Assembly (NCBI GenBank): GCA_028693955.1 | Contig: JAQUUH010000006.1 | Coordinates: forward strand, 1-47,937 | Direction: 5' to 3' | Source: Bacilli bacterium | GTDB lineage: Bacteria; Bacillota_I; Bacilli_A; RFN20; UBA1709 | DNA length: 47,937 nt | Shown: one piece after another, positions 19,019 through 28,327 of the stretch | Layout of the letters: every line of letters begins with the position of its first letter | Position numbering within the stretch: the first letter of the stretch is position 1 | Translations under genes and position numbers: made by a program | The notes under the pieces: model-generated | What the model was told of the DNA's origin: nothing | What the model saw: only the letters and a program-made list of their open reading frames with translations | The model's database searches: none

Positions 19019-20305
19019 TTATAGAATTTTAAAACACGGAACTTCAATATGACTTGGTCCACTATAATTCTTTCTTGAAATAATTTCTTTTGAAAAGAAC
19101 ATATTTTCTTTGATTTTTTCCAAATCACCACTTATTGATAATCCAGTAACAGGATATGTTTTTTCACCATCAAAATAATATGCTAATCTAACTTCTCCTC
19201 CAACATAACCAGTAAATGGATCTACTTGAAGTCCTGAATAGGAGACACATTCTAAATATGGCTCTTTTTTCATTTCTGATAAAGATTTTGTTCCACCATC
19301 TACTATCATATTCGGAATCATTCCTGTTGGCTTTTCTTGCTTCAAGTAATAACCAAATCTTTGATTTCCCCAATATTTTTGACATATACCATCTTTAATT
19401 ATTTGCTCGTTTTTCAAAACTATTCCGTCAAAATCAACTGGTGAAGATGATGAACTTTCAAGAACAAATGGTGACATCGTCAATGTTAACTTATCACCTT
19501 TTAAAGATTTTCCTTGACAAGATTTATTAAGTTCAAACATTGACATTTTTTGATAAACTGTGGCATATTGAAGTTGATTTGCAAAATAACTAAAAAATGA
19601 ATTAATATCTCTTCCACTCAATAAAACTTTAACATCAACATTTTTTGGTAATTTTACTGCTTCACTTCTATCTCTAGATTGAAGAAGAATCTCATTAACT
19701 TCAGCCGTTATTCTTTTTAAATCAATAGAAGAAAATTCATAATTTTTATATAACTCAAATTCTTCTTTATTTTTACTCCATGTAGGGATTACCTCAATCA
19801 TTCCACTATATTTTTTGTATTCATGAAATACACCATTAGAATTTATAAAAATATTTTTTGTATCATATAAAAATATTTCTGTAGAGTTAATCCAACCATT
19901 TTTATAAACATCGGCCTCAAAAACAGCATCTGTAATTAATTGTGCCCATTCATTCAAACTTTTATCAGAAAAATTGCTACTGATATTTATCATTTCATCA
20001 TCAGATTTTGAAGGTATGTCATAATACTCATCTTTTACAAATGAGGCACGATAGACTGCCTTATCAATTTCTTTTACCATTTCATTTTCGTCCATAAATG
20101 GCTCAATTACTATAGTTGATGAACCTCTATACTTATCAAAATCATGATAAATTGTTACATCACACCTAACATCTTGTGTTGCTCTATTTATTTCAAGTTT
20201 TTTTAAGACATAGAATAATTCACAACTTTTTATTTCACTATAATTAATTTTCCAAGCATTAATTTTCTTGTTATTATTTAGTATTTTCTTAATTTTTTCT
20301 ATCAT
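19019..20305 (-). CDS. TldE/PmbA-family protein (metallopeptidase partner)
   Basis: Adjacent to TldD and overlapping its stop by 4 nt; GVFHEYKKYSG, VKVLLSGRDINSFFSYFANQL, SGLQVDPFTGYVGGEVRLAYYFDGEKTYPVTGLSISGDL. Confidence 0.85.
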   Translation of the reverse strand: MIEKIKKILNNNKKINAWKINYSEIKSCELFYVLKKLEINRATQDVRCDVTIYHDFDKYRGSSTIVIEPFMDENEMVKEIDKAVYRASFVKDEYYDIPSKSDDEMINISSNFSDKSLNEWAQLITDAVFEADVYKNGWINSTEIFLYDTKNIFINSNGVFHEYKKYSGMIEVIPTWSKNKEEFELYKNYEFSSIDLKRITAEVNEILLQSRDRSEAVKLPKNVDVKVLLSGRDINSFFSYFANQLQYATVYQKMSMFELNKSCQGKSLKGDKLTLTMSPFVLESSSSSPVDFDGIVLKNEQIIKDGICQKYWGNQRFGYYLKQEKPTGMIPNMIVDGGTKSLSEMKKEPYLECVSYSGLQVDPFTGYVGGEVRLAYYFDGEKTYPVTGLSISGDLEKIKENMFFSKEIISRKNYSGPSHIEVPCFKIL

Positions 20306-21705
20306 CCTAATTTCACCCTAGCTTTCAAATATGGACCTCCATCACTGACTCTAACCCATTCTTTATATCCTTTGCCACATTGACCAGCACCAATAACTTC
20401 TAAATCATCAGAAACCATGGAAATAGACTTTAATAAATCTGGAACATATCCACTCATAACAACTGGTGAAACATAGTTTTCAGTTAATTTTCCATCAATA
20501 ATTTCTATTCCATATTCAGCAACACATTGAATTCCCCAATTTTTTGGGTCCTCCATTCCGTTATTAGTTTCAAAAAGCATATAACCATGCTTTATTGATT
20601 TTATCATATCATCTAGTTTATCACTACCAGGAGCAAAAAATGTATTAGTCATTCTTGAATATGCTTTTCTTTTATAAGATTCTCTTCTTCCATTACCTGT
20701 AGGAATTGTCCCTAATTGCAAGGCAGAAAGGCTATCACTAATACCCTTTTTTAGTATTCCTTTTTCAATAATAACTGTGTCTTTTGCTAAAATACCATCA
20801 TCATCAAAAAAGTAAGAAGCAACACTATTATATGCTTTACCTCCATCATGCATTGTTACAAGTGGGCTTGCAACATATTGACCAATGAAGTTTTTTGCTT
20901 GGGCTCTATTTTTTACAAACATATCCATCTCAACACCATGTCCAAAGGCTTCATGAGCAATTAAGCCTGAAATTGAAGGTGTACAAATAATATCATATTC
21001 ACCAGGAGTAATATGTTTTGCATTAAGCATTTTCTTTGTTATATCAATAGTGTGCTTAACTTTTGATGGAAGTTCATTTATGACCTTTTCCATATTGTCA
21101 TAACACACTCCCGATCTTTCCATTGACATCTTATCTTTATCGCGCATAACACACATCAAATAGCCATTAGTCCAAGTATAGTATTGTTCTAAATCTTTAT
21201 GCTCTGAGATAAACATTTTTGAAACGATTACCTGACCAATAACTGATACTGCATTAATTACTAATTTGTCCCCTGCTAACATTTCATCTCTTAGTGAAGT
21301 ACAAACTTTAACTAATTCTTCAGTAGTATATTTTTTACCAGTATCTGGTCTTGAAAATTTTTCAATATGTGGTTTATCTTCCATGATTCCAACATTTACC
21401 ATTTTTTTGCTCAAATATGTTGATAATGTGATTTCTTTTTTAATTTTTTCAGCAAAATCTTTTACATTACTATCAATATCTTTGAAAGAATACTCGGAGT
21501 AACTAGCTCCATTATAAATTTTCAAAACAAATCCACACTGAGCATCAAAAGAGCTACCAATCGCAGTAGAAACTTTATTAACCATAACAGTTTCTCCTTC
21601 AATATGGCTTCCTAGTAAAGAAACATATTTATAATCATGTAATAACTCTTTAACTAATTCCTTTGCAAGTTCTTTTCTGCTTTTTAAAAAACTTGAATAT
21701 CCCAT
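20302..21705 (-). CDS. TldD-family metallopeptidase
   Basis: Metal motif HEAFGHGVEMD, GQYVASPLVTMHDGG, SRMTNTFFAPGSDKLDDMI; SD AAGGATG supports the ATG at 21705 (ORF track start 21765). Confidence 0.9.
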   Translation of the reverse strand: MGYSSFLKSRKELAKELVKELLHDYKYVSLLGSHIEGETVMVNKVSTAIGSSFDAQCGFVLKIYNGASYSEYSFKDIDSNVKDFAEKIKKEITLSTYLSKKMVNVGIMEDKPHIEKFSRPDTGKKYTTEELVKVCTSLRDEMLAGDKLVINAVSVIGQVIVSKMFISEHKDLEQYYTWTNGYLMCVMRDKDKMSMERSGVCYDNMEKVINELPSKVKHTIDITKKMLNAKHITPGEYDIICTPSISGLIAHEAFGHGVEMDMFVKNRAQAKNFIGQYVASPLVTMHDGGKAYNSVASYFFDDDGILAKDTVIIEKGILKKGISDSLSALQLGTIPTGNGRRESYKRKAYSRMTNTFFAPGSDKLDDMIKSIKHGYMLFETNNGMEDPKNWGIQCVAEYGIEIIDGKLTENYVSPVVMSGYVPDLLKSISMVSDDLEVIGAGQCGKGYKEWVRVSDGGPYLKARVKLG

Positions 21706-21765
21706 ACTATCATCCTTTCTTAATAATAAATAGATTATATAACTTTTAACCTTAGATTTAAACAA

Positions 21766-21791
21766 AAAACAGAGATTAACTCTGTTTTATT
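21766..21791 (-). terminator. Terminator downstream of thrS
   Basis: AAAACAGAG-ATTAA-CTCTGTTTT followed by TTTTTTG on the reverse strand. Confidence 0.7.
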
Positions 21792-23694
21792 GCTTAGAAG
21801 CGATTTCATCTTTCAACAATTTTATGAAATCTTTATAATTTACGGTAATTTGTTCTTGATCTCCATGTCGACGGTAAGTTACTAAATCATTACTAACCTC
21901 ATTTTCACCTACAACAACAATATATGAAACCTTTTTAAGTTGTGAACTACGTAAACGATAGCCTAGTTTTTCGTTTCTATCATCAATACTTACTCTGATT
22001 TCATCTTTCAAGAATTTATCATATAACTTATGTGCATATTCACCATGAGCTTCTCCGTTTACAGGTAAAATTTCTACTTGAATTGGAGCAAGCCATAATG
22101 GGAAATTACCAGCATAGTGTTCTGTCAATATACCAATAAAGCGTTCAATTGAGCCAAATATTACTCTATGTAGCATTATTGGTCTTTTCTTTGAACCATC
22201 AGCATCAATATATGTTAAATCAAATCTTTCAGGCATTTGCATATCTAATTGAATAGTTCCACATTGCCATACTCTTCCTAAAGAATCTTTTATTTTAAAA
22301 TCTAGTTTTGGACCATAAAAAGCCCCGTCTCCTGGATTAATTTTTAAATCCTTACCTGCTTTTTCACAAGCAGATGCCAAAACGCTTTCAGCTTTATCCC
22401 ATACAGAGATGTCTCCTATGTATTTATCAAGAGGTCTTGTTGATAGTTCAACCTCATATGTTAAACCAAATACTTTATAAATTCTTTCAATAAAATTTAT
22501 TAAACGAACAACTTCACTTTCAATTTGATCATCTCTCATGTATATATGAGCATCATCTTGAGTAAAAGTCCTTACACGGAACAAGCCATTCAATGCCCCA
22601 CTTGCTTCATGACGATGTACTAATCCTAATTCTCCCACTCTTAATGGTAATTCTTTATATGAATGTAAATTATTTTTATAAACAAGCATGCCACCAGGAC
22701 AATTCATAGGTTTAATGGCAAATAGATGATTATCTATTTCAGATGTGTACATATTTTCTCGATAATTTTGCCAATGACCAGAAATTTGCCATAACTCTTG
22801 ATTAAGCATTATTGGAGTTTGAATAAATTGATATCCTTCAAGAGTATGTTCTTTATACCAAAAATTTTCTAATTGTTTACGCAATACTAACCCATTAGGT
22901 AACCAAAAAGGAAATCCTGGCCCATATTCACTTATCATGAATAATTCCATTTCTTTACCAATTTTTTTATGATCTCTTTTTTTAGCTTCTTCTAGCATAT
23001 TTAAATGATTTTCTAACTGTTCTTTAGATGAAAAGCAAACTCCATAAATTCTTTGCAGCATCTTGTTTTTAGAATCACCCTTATAATAAGCTCCCGAAGC
23101 TTTTAATAATTTAAAGTTTTTTAATTCTTTAACATTATCTACATGAGGTCCTCTACATAAATCAATAAATTCACCTTGCTCATAAACACTTATTTTTTCA
23201 TTTTCTGGAAGATTTTCGATTAGTTCTACTTTATAAGGATTATCTTTGAAAATTAAAAGAGCTTCTTTTTTGGATAATACTCTATGAGTGATTTTTTCAC
23301 CATTTTTAACTATTAATCGCATTTCTTTTTCTATTTCTTGTAAATTTTCTTCATTTATTGATTCATTTTGTAGATCAATATCATAGTAAAACCCCTCTTC
23401 AATTGCTGGCCCAACCCAAAAAAGAGCATTCGGATATAATCTTTTAACTGCCTGTGCCAATAAATGAGCACATGAATGATTAAGAAGTTCATATGCTTCT
23501 TTATCTTGAAGTGTTATGAACTTAACTTTTGAATCTTTTTCAATAATTTCTGATAAATCCGTAATTTTATCATCTACTATGGCTGCCAAAGTTTTCTTTC
23601 TTAAAGATGGTGATATACTAGAACATAAATCACCATAACTTTTGTTTTCTTCTACTTCTATAATTTTCCCATCTGGTAATGTAATTTTGTACAT
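21787..23694 (-). CDS. thrS: Threonyl-tRNA synthetase
   Basis: MYKITLPDGKIIEVEENKSYGDLC (TGS), NHSCAHLLAQAVKRLYPNA, MNCPGGMLVYK, RVGELGLVHRHEASGALNGLFRVRTFTQDDAHI; GGAGG SD supports the ATG at 23694. Confidence 0.97.
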   Translation of the reverse strand: MYKITLPDGKIIEVEENKSYGDLCSSISPSLRKKTLAAIVDDKITDLSEIIEKDSKVKFITLQDKEAYELLNHSCAHLLAQAVKRLYPNALFWVGPAIEEGFYYDIDLQNESINEENLQEIEKEMRLIVKNGEKITHRVLSKKEALLIFKDNPYKVELIENLPENEKISVYEQGEFIDLCRGPHVDNVKELKNFKLLKASGAYYKGDSKNKMLQRIYGVCFSSKEQLENHLNMLEEAKKRDHKKIGKEMELFMISEYGPGFPFWLPNGLVLRKQLENFWYKEHTLEGYQFIQTPIMLNQELWQISGHWQNYRENMYTSEIDNHLFAIKPMNCPGGMLVYKNNLHSYKELPLRVGELGLVHRHEASGALNGLFRVRTFTQDDAHIYMRDDQIESEVVRLINFIERIYKVFGLTYEVELSTRPLDKYIGDISVWDKAESVLASACEKAGKDLKINPGDGAFYGPKLDFKIKDSLGRVWQCGTIQLDMQMPERFDLTYIDADGSKKRPIMLHRVIFGSIERFIGILTEHYAGNFPLWLAPIQVEILPVNGEAHGEYAHKLYDKFLKDEIRVSIDDRNEKLGYRLRSSQLKKVSYIVVVGENEVSNDLVTYRRHGDQEQITVNYKDFIKLLKDEIASKQ

Positions 23695-23729
23695 AATTCT
23701 TTCCTCCAATTTTTACTAATAAAATAAAA

Positions 23730-23955
23730 AACGCCCTAGAAAATACATTTTCTAAGGACGAAATCCGCGGTACCACCTTAATTCACACCATACGATAATA
23801 TTGTGTGCACTTAATTCCTGTTAACGCCAGCAACGTCATTGTTCACAATGATTCTCAAAAGCGGTAAGTAATAAATAATTTATAAAGTATTTCACCAATT
23901 TACTTCTCTCTATAATAAATTAAACATACTCTTGTCTTTTTCAAAGAATTTAAAC
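23730..23955 (-). ncRNA. T-box leader of thrS with terminator
   Basis: Reverse strand has AGAGAG...TTGGTGAAA, Stem I-like ends (ATTCT/AGAAT), hairpin TCATTG-TGAA-CAATGA, canonical GGTGGTACCGCGG (T-box core 23765-23774) and terminator CGTCCTTAGAAAATGTATTTTCTAGGGCGTTTTTTATTTT. Confidence 0.92.
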
Positions 23956-23964
23956 TATATAATA

Positions 23965-23993
23965 TTTATAATACTTTTTATTATTAATGTCAA
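23965..23993 (-). promoter_or_regulatory. Promoter of the thrS T-box transcript (TTGACA-N17-TATAAA)
   Basis: tgtcaa 23988-23993, tttata 23965-23970. Confidence 0.65.
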
Positions 23994-24034
23994 TATCTTT
24001 ACAACATTCGTTTATATTGACTTAAATATTGAAA

Positions 24035-24063
24035 TTGACTTTAGATATCAATGTCATTATGAT
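24035..24063 (+). promoter_or_regulatory. Promoter of the ABC exporter pair (TTGACT-N17-TATGAT)
   Basis: TTGACT 24035-24040, TATGAT 24058-24063; SD GAGGGATG and ATG at 24082. Confidence 0.6.
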
Positions 24064-24081
24064 GTTTTTGAGGGATGTAAA

Positions 24082-25770
24082 ATGCAGCAAAGAAAATTAG
24101 ATAAAATTTCTACATATTTCTTAAACCATATATATATTTGTATATCAATCTTAATTACTGGATTAACATTTAATGGTCTAATGAGTCTTGTACCAATTAT
24201 TCAAGGAAAATTAGTTGATGCCTTTTTTTTGCGGGATTCTTTGGAATTAATTTTAAAATTATCAGTAACATTTATTTCTTTTGTAATTTTTGTCCAAATT
24301 AATCGTTTTTTTAAAAGATATTTTGTAAGATTATTAGCAAATAAAATAATAATTACAATGCGTTCTCAAAGCATGAAAAATTTGATGAACATGGACATTA
24401 ATAATATAAACGCTGAAAACAAAGGCGATATAATGAACAAAAATTTAGGTGATATTGCTGATACTGCAGAGGGAATTAGAAAAGTAACCACCGAAATTTT
24501 TGATACAATTGTCTTGATGCTAAGTTATTCAATTTCAATGCTAATAATGGACCTAAAAACTACAATTATTGTTTTTATTTTTATTGCATTGGCAATATTT
24601 TCTTCTTCTATTCTTAAAAAAATTATTTATAAAGCAACACTTGACTACAAAAAAGAATTTGGCAATAATAAATTAAAAACCTTAACAATGATTAAAAATG
24701 AATTGTATTATAGGAGTTTAGGGGCTAGTGAAAACTATCAAAATAATTACGAAAACAATTTAAATAATCTTAGAAAAAAGTCAATAAAAGCCATGGTATT
24801 CCAAGGTTCAATGGAACCTATTTATAATATAATAGCAATGATTGGTGTTATTTTTGTAATATATCTTACTGGTCAAAAAGTAATTAATGGGGTTTGGCAA
24901 ATTGGAACTTTCAGTGCTTATCTAACAACTTTTATTCTTGTTGCTAACAAAGCAAGTAAAACAGGCAAAGTTTTTAATGCTTATCAAAAGGCAAAAGTAT
25001 CCTGGGAAAGGTGTAAACCATTTCTAAAACAAATAGATATGAAAGAAAAATATAATATTTCAGGAAACTTGAAATTAGAGTTAAATAATGTTAATTTTGG
25101 CTTTAATGATAACTGTATTTTAAAAAATTTAAACTATTGTTTTGAAGAAGGAGAAATTATTGGAATATCTGGCAAAGTCCATATGGGAAAATCTACTTTT
25201 GCTTCTTTACTAACTGGATTATATGACTATACTGGGAATATTTATGTAAATGGAGTTGAACTTAAAAATATTCAAAAGAACGAAACAGAAAATTTAATTG
25301 GTTATGCACCAAGTAATATTGATATTTTTAATTCATCAATAAAAGAAAATATTTCTTTGGGAAAAAATGGCGACTATGTGCAAGCAGCTATAGATAGCCA
25401 ACTAAGCGTTGATATTGAAAATTTCCCTCAAAAGTATAATCAAATAATTTCTCATTCAACAGCAAATCTTTCTGGCGGTCAACAAAAGCGCTTAGCAATA
25501 GCTAGAGCCATATTCAACTATCCTAAAATAATCATACTAGATGATCCATTTAATTCTATTGACTCTTTAATGGCAAAAAAAATATTCAAGAATTTAAAAA
25601 CAAACTATAAAAATTGCTTGATTTTCATAGTTTGTAATCAAAAAGATATTTTGGAGTTGACTGATAAAGTTATTTATTTTGAAAAAAATAAACATTGCCT
25701 AGAAAATTATAAATTACTAATTAACAAATGTAATAGTTTCAAACTATTGATGCAAGGAGTTAATGAGTAA
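24082..25770 (+). CDS. ABC exporter subunit A (TMD-NBD), degenerate Walker A / catalytic site but canonical LSGGQ
   Basis: TMD plus NBD: GKVHMGKSTF Walker A variant, NLSGGQQKRLAIARAI, IIILDDPFNSID. ORF track start 23932 would run into the T-box promoter; MQQRKLDK at 24082 has an SD. Confidence 0.88.
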   Translation: MQQRKLDKISTYFLNHIYICISILITGLTFNGLMSLVPIIQGKLVDAFFLRDSLELILKLSVTFISFVIFVQINRFFKRYFVRLLANKIIITMRSQSMKNLMNMDINNINAENKGDIMNKNLGDIADTAEGIRKVTTEIFDTIVLMLSYSISMLIMDLKTTIIVFIFIALAIFSSSILKKIIYKATLDYKKEFGNNKLKTLTMIKNELYYRSLGASENYQNNYENNLNNLRKKSIKAMVFQGSMEPIYNIIAMIGVIFVIYLTGQKVINGVWQIGTFSAYLTTFILVANKASKTGKVFNAYQKAKVSWERCKPFLKQIDMKEKYNISGNLKLELNNVNFGFNDNCILKNLNYCFEEGEIIGISGKVHMGKSTFASLLTGLYDYTGNIYVNGVELKNIQKNETENLIGYAPSNIDIFNSSIKENISLGKNGDYVQAAIDSQLSVDIENFPQKYNQIISHSTANLSGGQQKRLAIARAIFNYPKIIILDDPFNSIDSLMAKKIFKNLKTNYKNCLIFIVCNQKDILELTDKVIYFEKNKHCLENYKLLINKCNSFKLLMQGVNE

Positions 25771-27382
25771 TATGAGTGTAAAGAAAAGTTTAATTAATTA
25801 TTTCAAAAAACATTTATTACTTCTTTTTGTTATTATTTTAGTAATAATTTTTGTGACTCTTTTAGCATTAGTACCCCCACAAATTTTAAGAATAATTGTT
25901 GATAATATTATTTTGAAAGGTGAAACTGAAAAACTTTTGTCATTCTCAATACTTTATTTAGCCACTTACCTTTTAATTGGAATAACTAATTTCATAAAAG
26001 AATTGGTATTAATTATACTAAGTCAAGGAATATCAACTAATCTAAGAAAAGAAATGATGCTTCATGTCCATAAAATGAATTATATAAATTTTATAAAAAA
26101 TGATGCTGGAACACTAGAGTCTTATTTTAGTAACGATGTAGATGCAATTGATGCTCTTATCACTAGTGGTGTTATTTCAATGATAATTGACTCATTAAAA
26201 ATGATTGGAATAATTATTTCAATATTTGTTTTTTCTACAATGTTTGGATTTTTAAGCATTGCTATATTACCATTAATAATTTTTATAACATTTGGATTTA
26301 AAAAATTAATGTTTAAGGCCCAAATCAATAATAGAAAAATTGAAGGAAATGTCAATAATCTTGTTTTAGAAGGACTTGATAACATAATTTCAATAAAAGC
26401 ATTTCAAGCTTACAATTATTTTCAAAATAAATATATTAGTGTTTTAAAAAATCACTATCAAACAATAAAAAAATCCAACTTTTATGACTCAATATTTTCT
26501 CCAATTATGCAAATAATTAAAACTATAGTAATTGTCTTGATTATTTTAATATCAAGTTATAACTATAATCTATTTGGTATATCTGTTGGAGTTTTAGTTA
26601 GTATAATTGACTTGATAACAGATTTATTTAAGCCAATTGAAAATTTAGGAATGGAATTACAAACTATTCAAAAATCAATGGCAGGAATTAAAAGAATAAA
26701 CCAATTTTTCGAATTTGAGGCATCAAAATGTCAAGAAAATAATGTAAATATTGAAAATTTCGAAAAAAACATAAGAATAGAATTTAAAAATGTAGATTTT
26801 GAATATGAAAAAAATACTCCAATAATTAAAAACTTTAATTTAATTATAGAAAATAATGACAAAATTGTATTAAAAGGAAGAAGTGGTGCTGGGAAATCTA
26901 CAATATTTAAACTAATTAGTGGAATTATATTTCCAACTTATGGTGATATTTTTATAAATGATATCTCGACACGCTCTTTACCTTGTGAAATAAAATCAAC
27001 ACTATTTTCAATTTTATTTCAAGATACATTTTTTAGTAATGGTACTATAAAAGAAGAACTTACTCTTTTAAAGCAAAATATTCCTGATGAGGTTATCTGG
27101 AATGCATTAGAAAAAATAGGATTGAAACATAGAGTAAATAGTTTAGATGAAAAACTAAATTATTTTGATTTTTCAACCGGAGAACAAGTTTTATTAAATC
27201 TTGCTAGAGTAATAATTAGAAATTCAAAAATTATTTTACTTGATGAAATGAATGCAAAAATAGATCCATTAACAGCCAATAAAATAATTAAATTAATAAA
27301 TGAATTTGCAAAAGACAAAATAATATTATCTATTAATCACTATGGTGAAAACATTAAAAATGCAAAAATAATAAAATTATAA
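25763..27382 (+). CDS. ABC exporter subunit B (TMD-NBD), canonical Walker A/B/H but degenerate signature
   Basis: GRSGAGKSTIFKL, DFSTGEQVLLNLARVI in place of LSGGQ, IILLDEMNAKID, SINHYGE; start overlaps subunit A stop. Confidence 0.88.
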   Translation: MSNMSVKKSLINYFKKHLLLLFVIILVIIFVTLLALVPPQILRIIVDNIILKGETEKLLSFSILYLATYLLIGITNFIKELVLIILSQGISTNLRKEMMLHVHKMNYINFIKNDAGTLESYFSNDVDAIDALITSGVISMIIDSLKMIGIIISIFVFSTMFGFLSIAILPLIIFITFGFKKLMFKAQINNRKIEGNVNNLVLEGLDNIISIKAFQAYNYFQNKYISVLKNHYQTIKKSNFYDSIFSPIMQIIKTIVIVLIILISSYNYNLFGISVGVLVSIIDLITDLFKPIENLGMELQTIQKSMAGIKRINQFFEFEASKCQENNVNIENFEKNIRIEFKNVDFEYEKNTPIIKNFNLIIENNDKIVLKGRSGAGKSTIFKLISGIIFPTYGDIFINDISTRSLPCEIKSTLFSILFQDTFFSNGTIKEELTLLKQNIPDEVIWNALEKIGLKHRVNSLDEKLNYFDFSTGEQVLLNLARVIIRNSKIILLDEMNAKIDPLTANKIIKLINEFAKDKIILSINHYGENIKNAKIIKL

Positions 27383-27404
27383 AAAAACTAGGAATATCCT
27401 AGCT
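27382..27404 (-). terminator. Terminator downstream of the ROK kinase
   Basis: Reverse strand GCTAGGA-TAT-TCCTAGTTTTTTT. Confidence 0.65.
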
Positions 27405-28309
27405 TAATGAGAAATGTAAAAAGCTTGAAGGGCTGCTCCAATTATTCCCGAATCCGGGCCAAGTTTTGCTTGAACTAAAACTGTTTTCCCTTTGCAACCT
27501 TCAAAGACATATTTATCTACTTCTTCTTTTATTTTATCAAAATAAAATTTTGCAGAATTGGAAACTCCACCTCCAATTATATAAATGTTTGGTTCAATAT
27601 ATAAATTTATATTAGCTATTGCTATTCCCATATCTTTTATCCAATCACTAATAATCTTTTGAGCAATTGGATTTTCTTTTTTTTCTAATTCAAAAACATC
27701 TCTTGTATTTTTAACTTTTAATCCTTCTTCAATTGCACGATTATATATTGCTGTTCCTGAGCATTGAGATTCCCAAGAACCATAATTTGTTGTTTTGCTT
27801 TGCTTTCTTTTTGAAGAAGAAATAATCATATGTCCTATTTCTTGGGCAAATCCATCTCTTCCTTCAATAACCTTACCATTTATAATAAGGGCTCCACCAA
27901 TACCTGTTGAAACAGTTATATACTGAACAATTTTATGATTAATCCCTGAACCTAGTTTTGCCTCAGCAAGACCAGCCATATTTGCATCATTCCCAACAAA
28001 AATTGGGATATCTATTTTTTCTTGAACTAATTTTTTTAAATTAAAATTTCCTATACCTAAATTAGGAAGAACATAAACATATCCTGTTTTTTGATAAACT
28101 GGCCCACAAATTCCTATTCCTACTCCCACAGGGTTATATTCTTTAGCATTAATTTTTTGATATAGTGCAACTATTTTATCTCTTAAATCTTCGCCATTTC
28201 TTAGTTTCCCAGTTTCTTCTTTAATAATTTTTATAATACTCCCGTACTCAGAAATAATTGCTACTCTAATATATGTTCCACCAATATCATAACCAACACC
28301 ATACTCCAT
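27404..28309 (-). CDS. ROK-family sugar kinase, likely glucokinase
   Basis: GVGYDIGGTYIRVAII, VGVGICGPV, FVGNDANMAGLAEA, STGIGGALIINGKVIEGRDGFAQEIGHM. Confidence 0.88.
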   Translation of the reverse strand: MEYGVGYDIGGTYIRVAIISEYGSIIKIIKEETGKLRNGEDLRDKIVALYQKINAKEYNPVGVGIGICGPVYQKTGYVYVLPNLGIGNFNLKKLVQEKIDIPIFVGNDANMAGLAEAKLGSGINHKIVQYITVSTGIGGALIINGKVIEGRDGFAQEIGHMIISSSKRKQSKTTNYGSWESQCSGTAIYNRAIEEGLKVKNTRDVFELEKKENPIAQKIISDWIKDMGIAIANINLYIEPNIYIIGGGVSNSAKFYFDKIKEEVDKYVFEGCKGKTVLVQAKLGPDSGIIGAALQAFYISH

Positions 28310-28327
28310 TATTTTTCCCCACCTTAT

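Noticed and set aside
23932-24081. 50-aa N-terminal extension of ABC subunit A given by the ORF track
   Set aside because: Would be encoded over the thrS T-box/promoter region; ATG at 24082 has a proper SD and a good -35/-10 just upstream.
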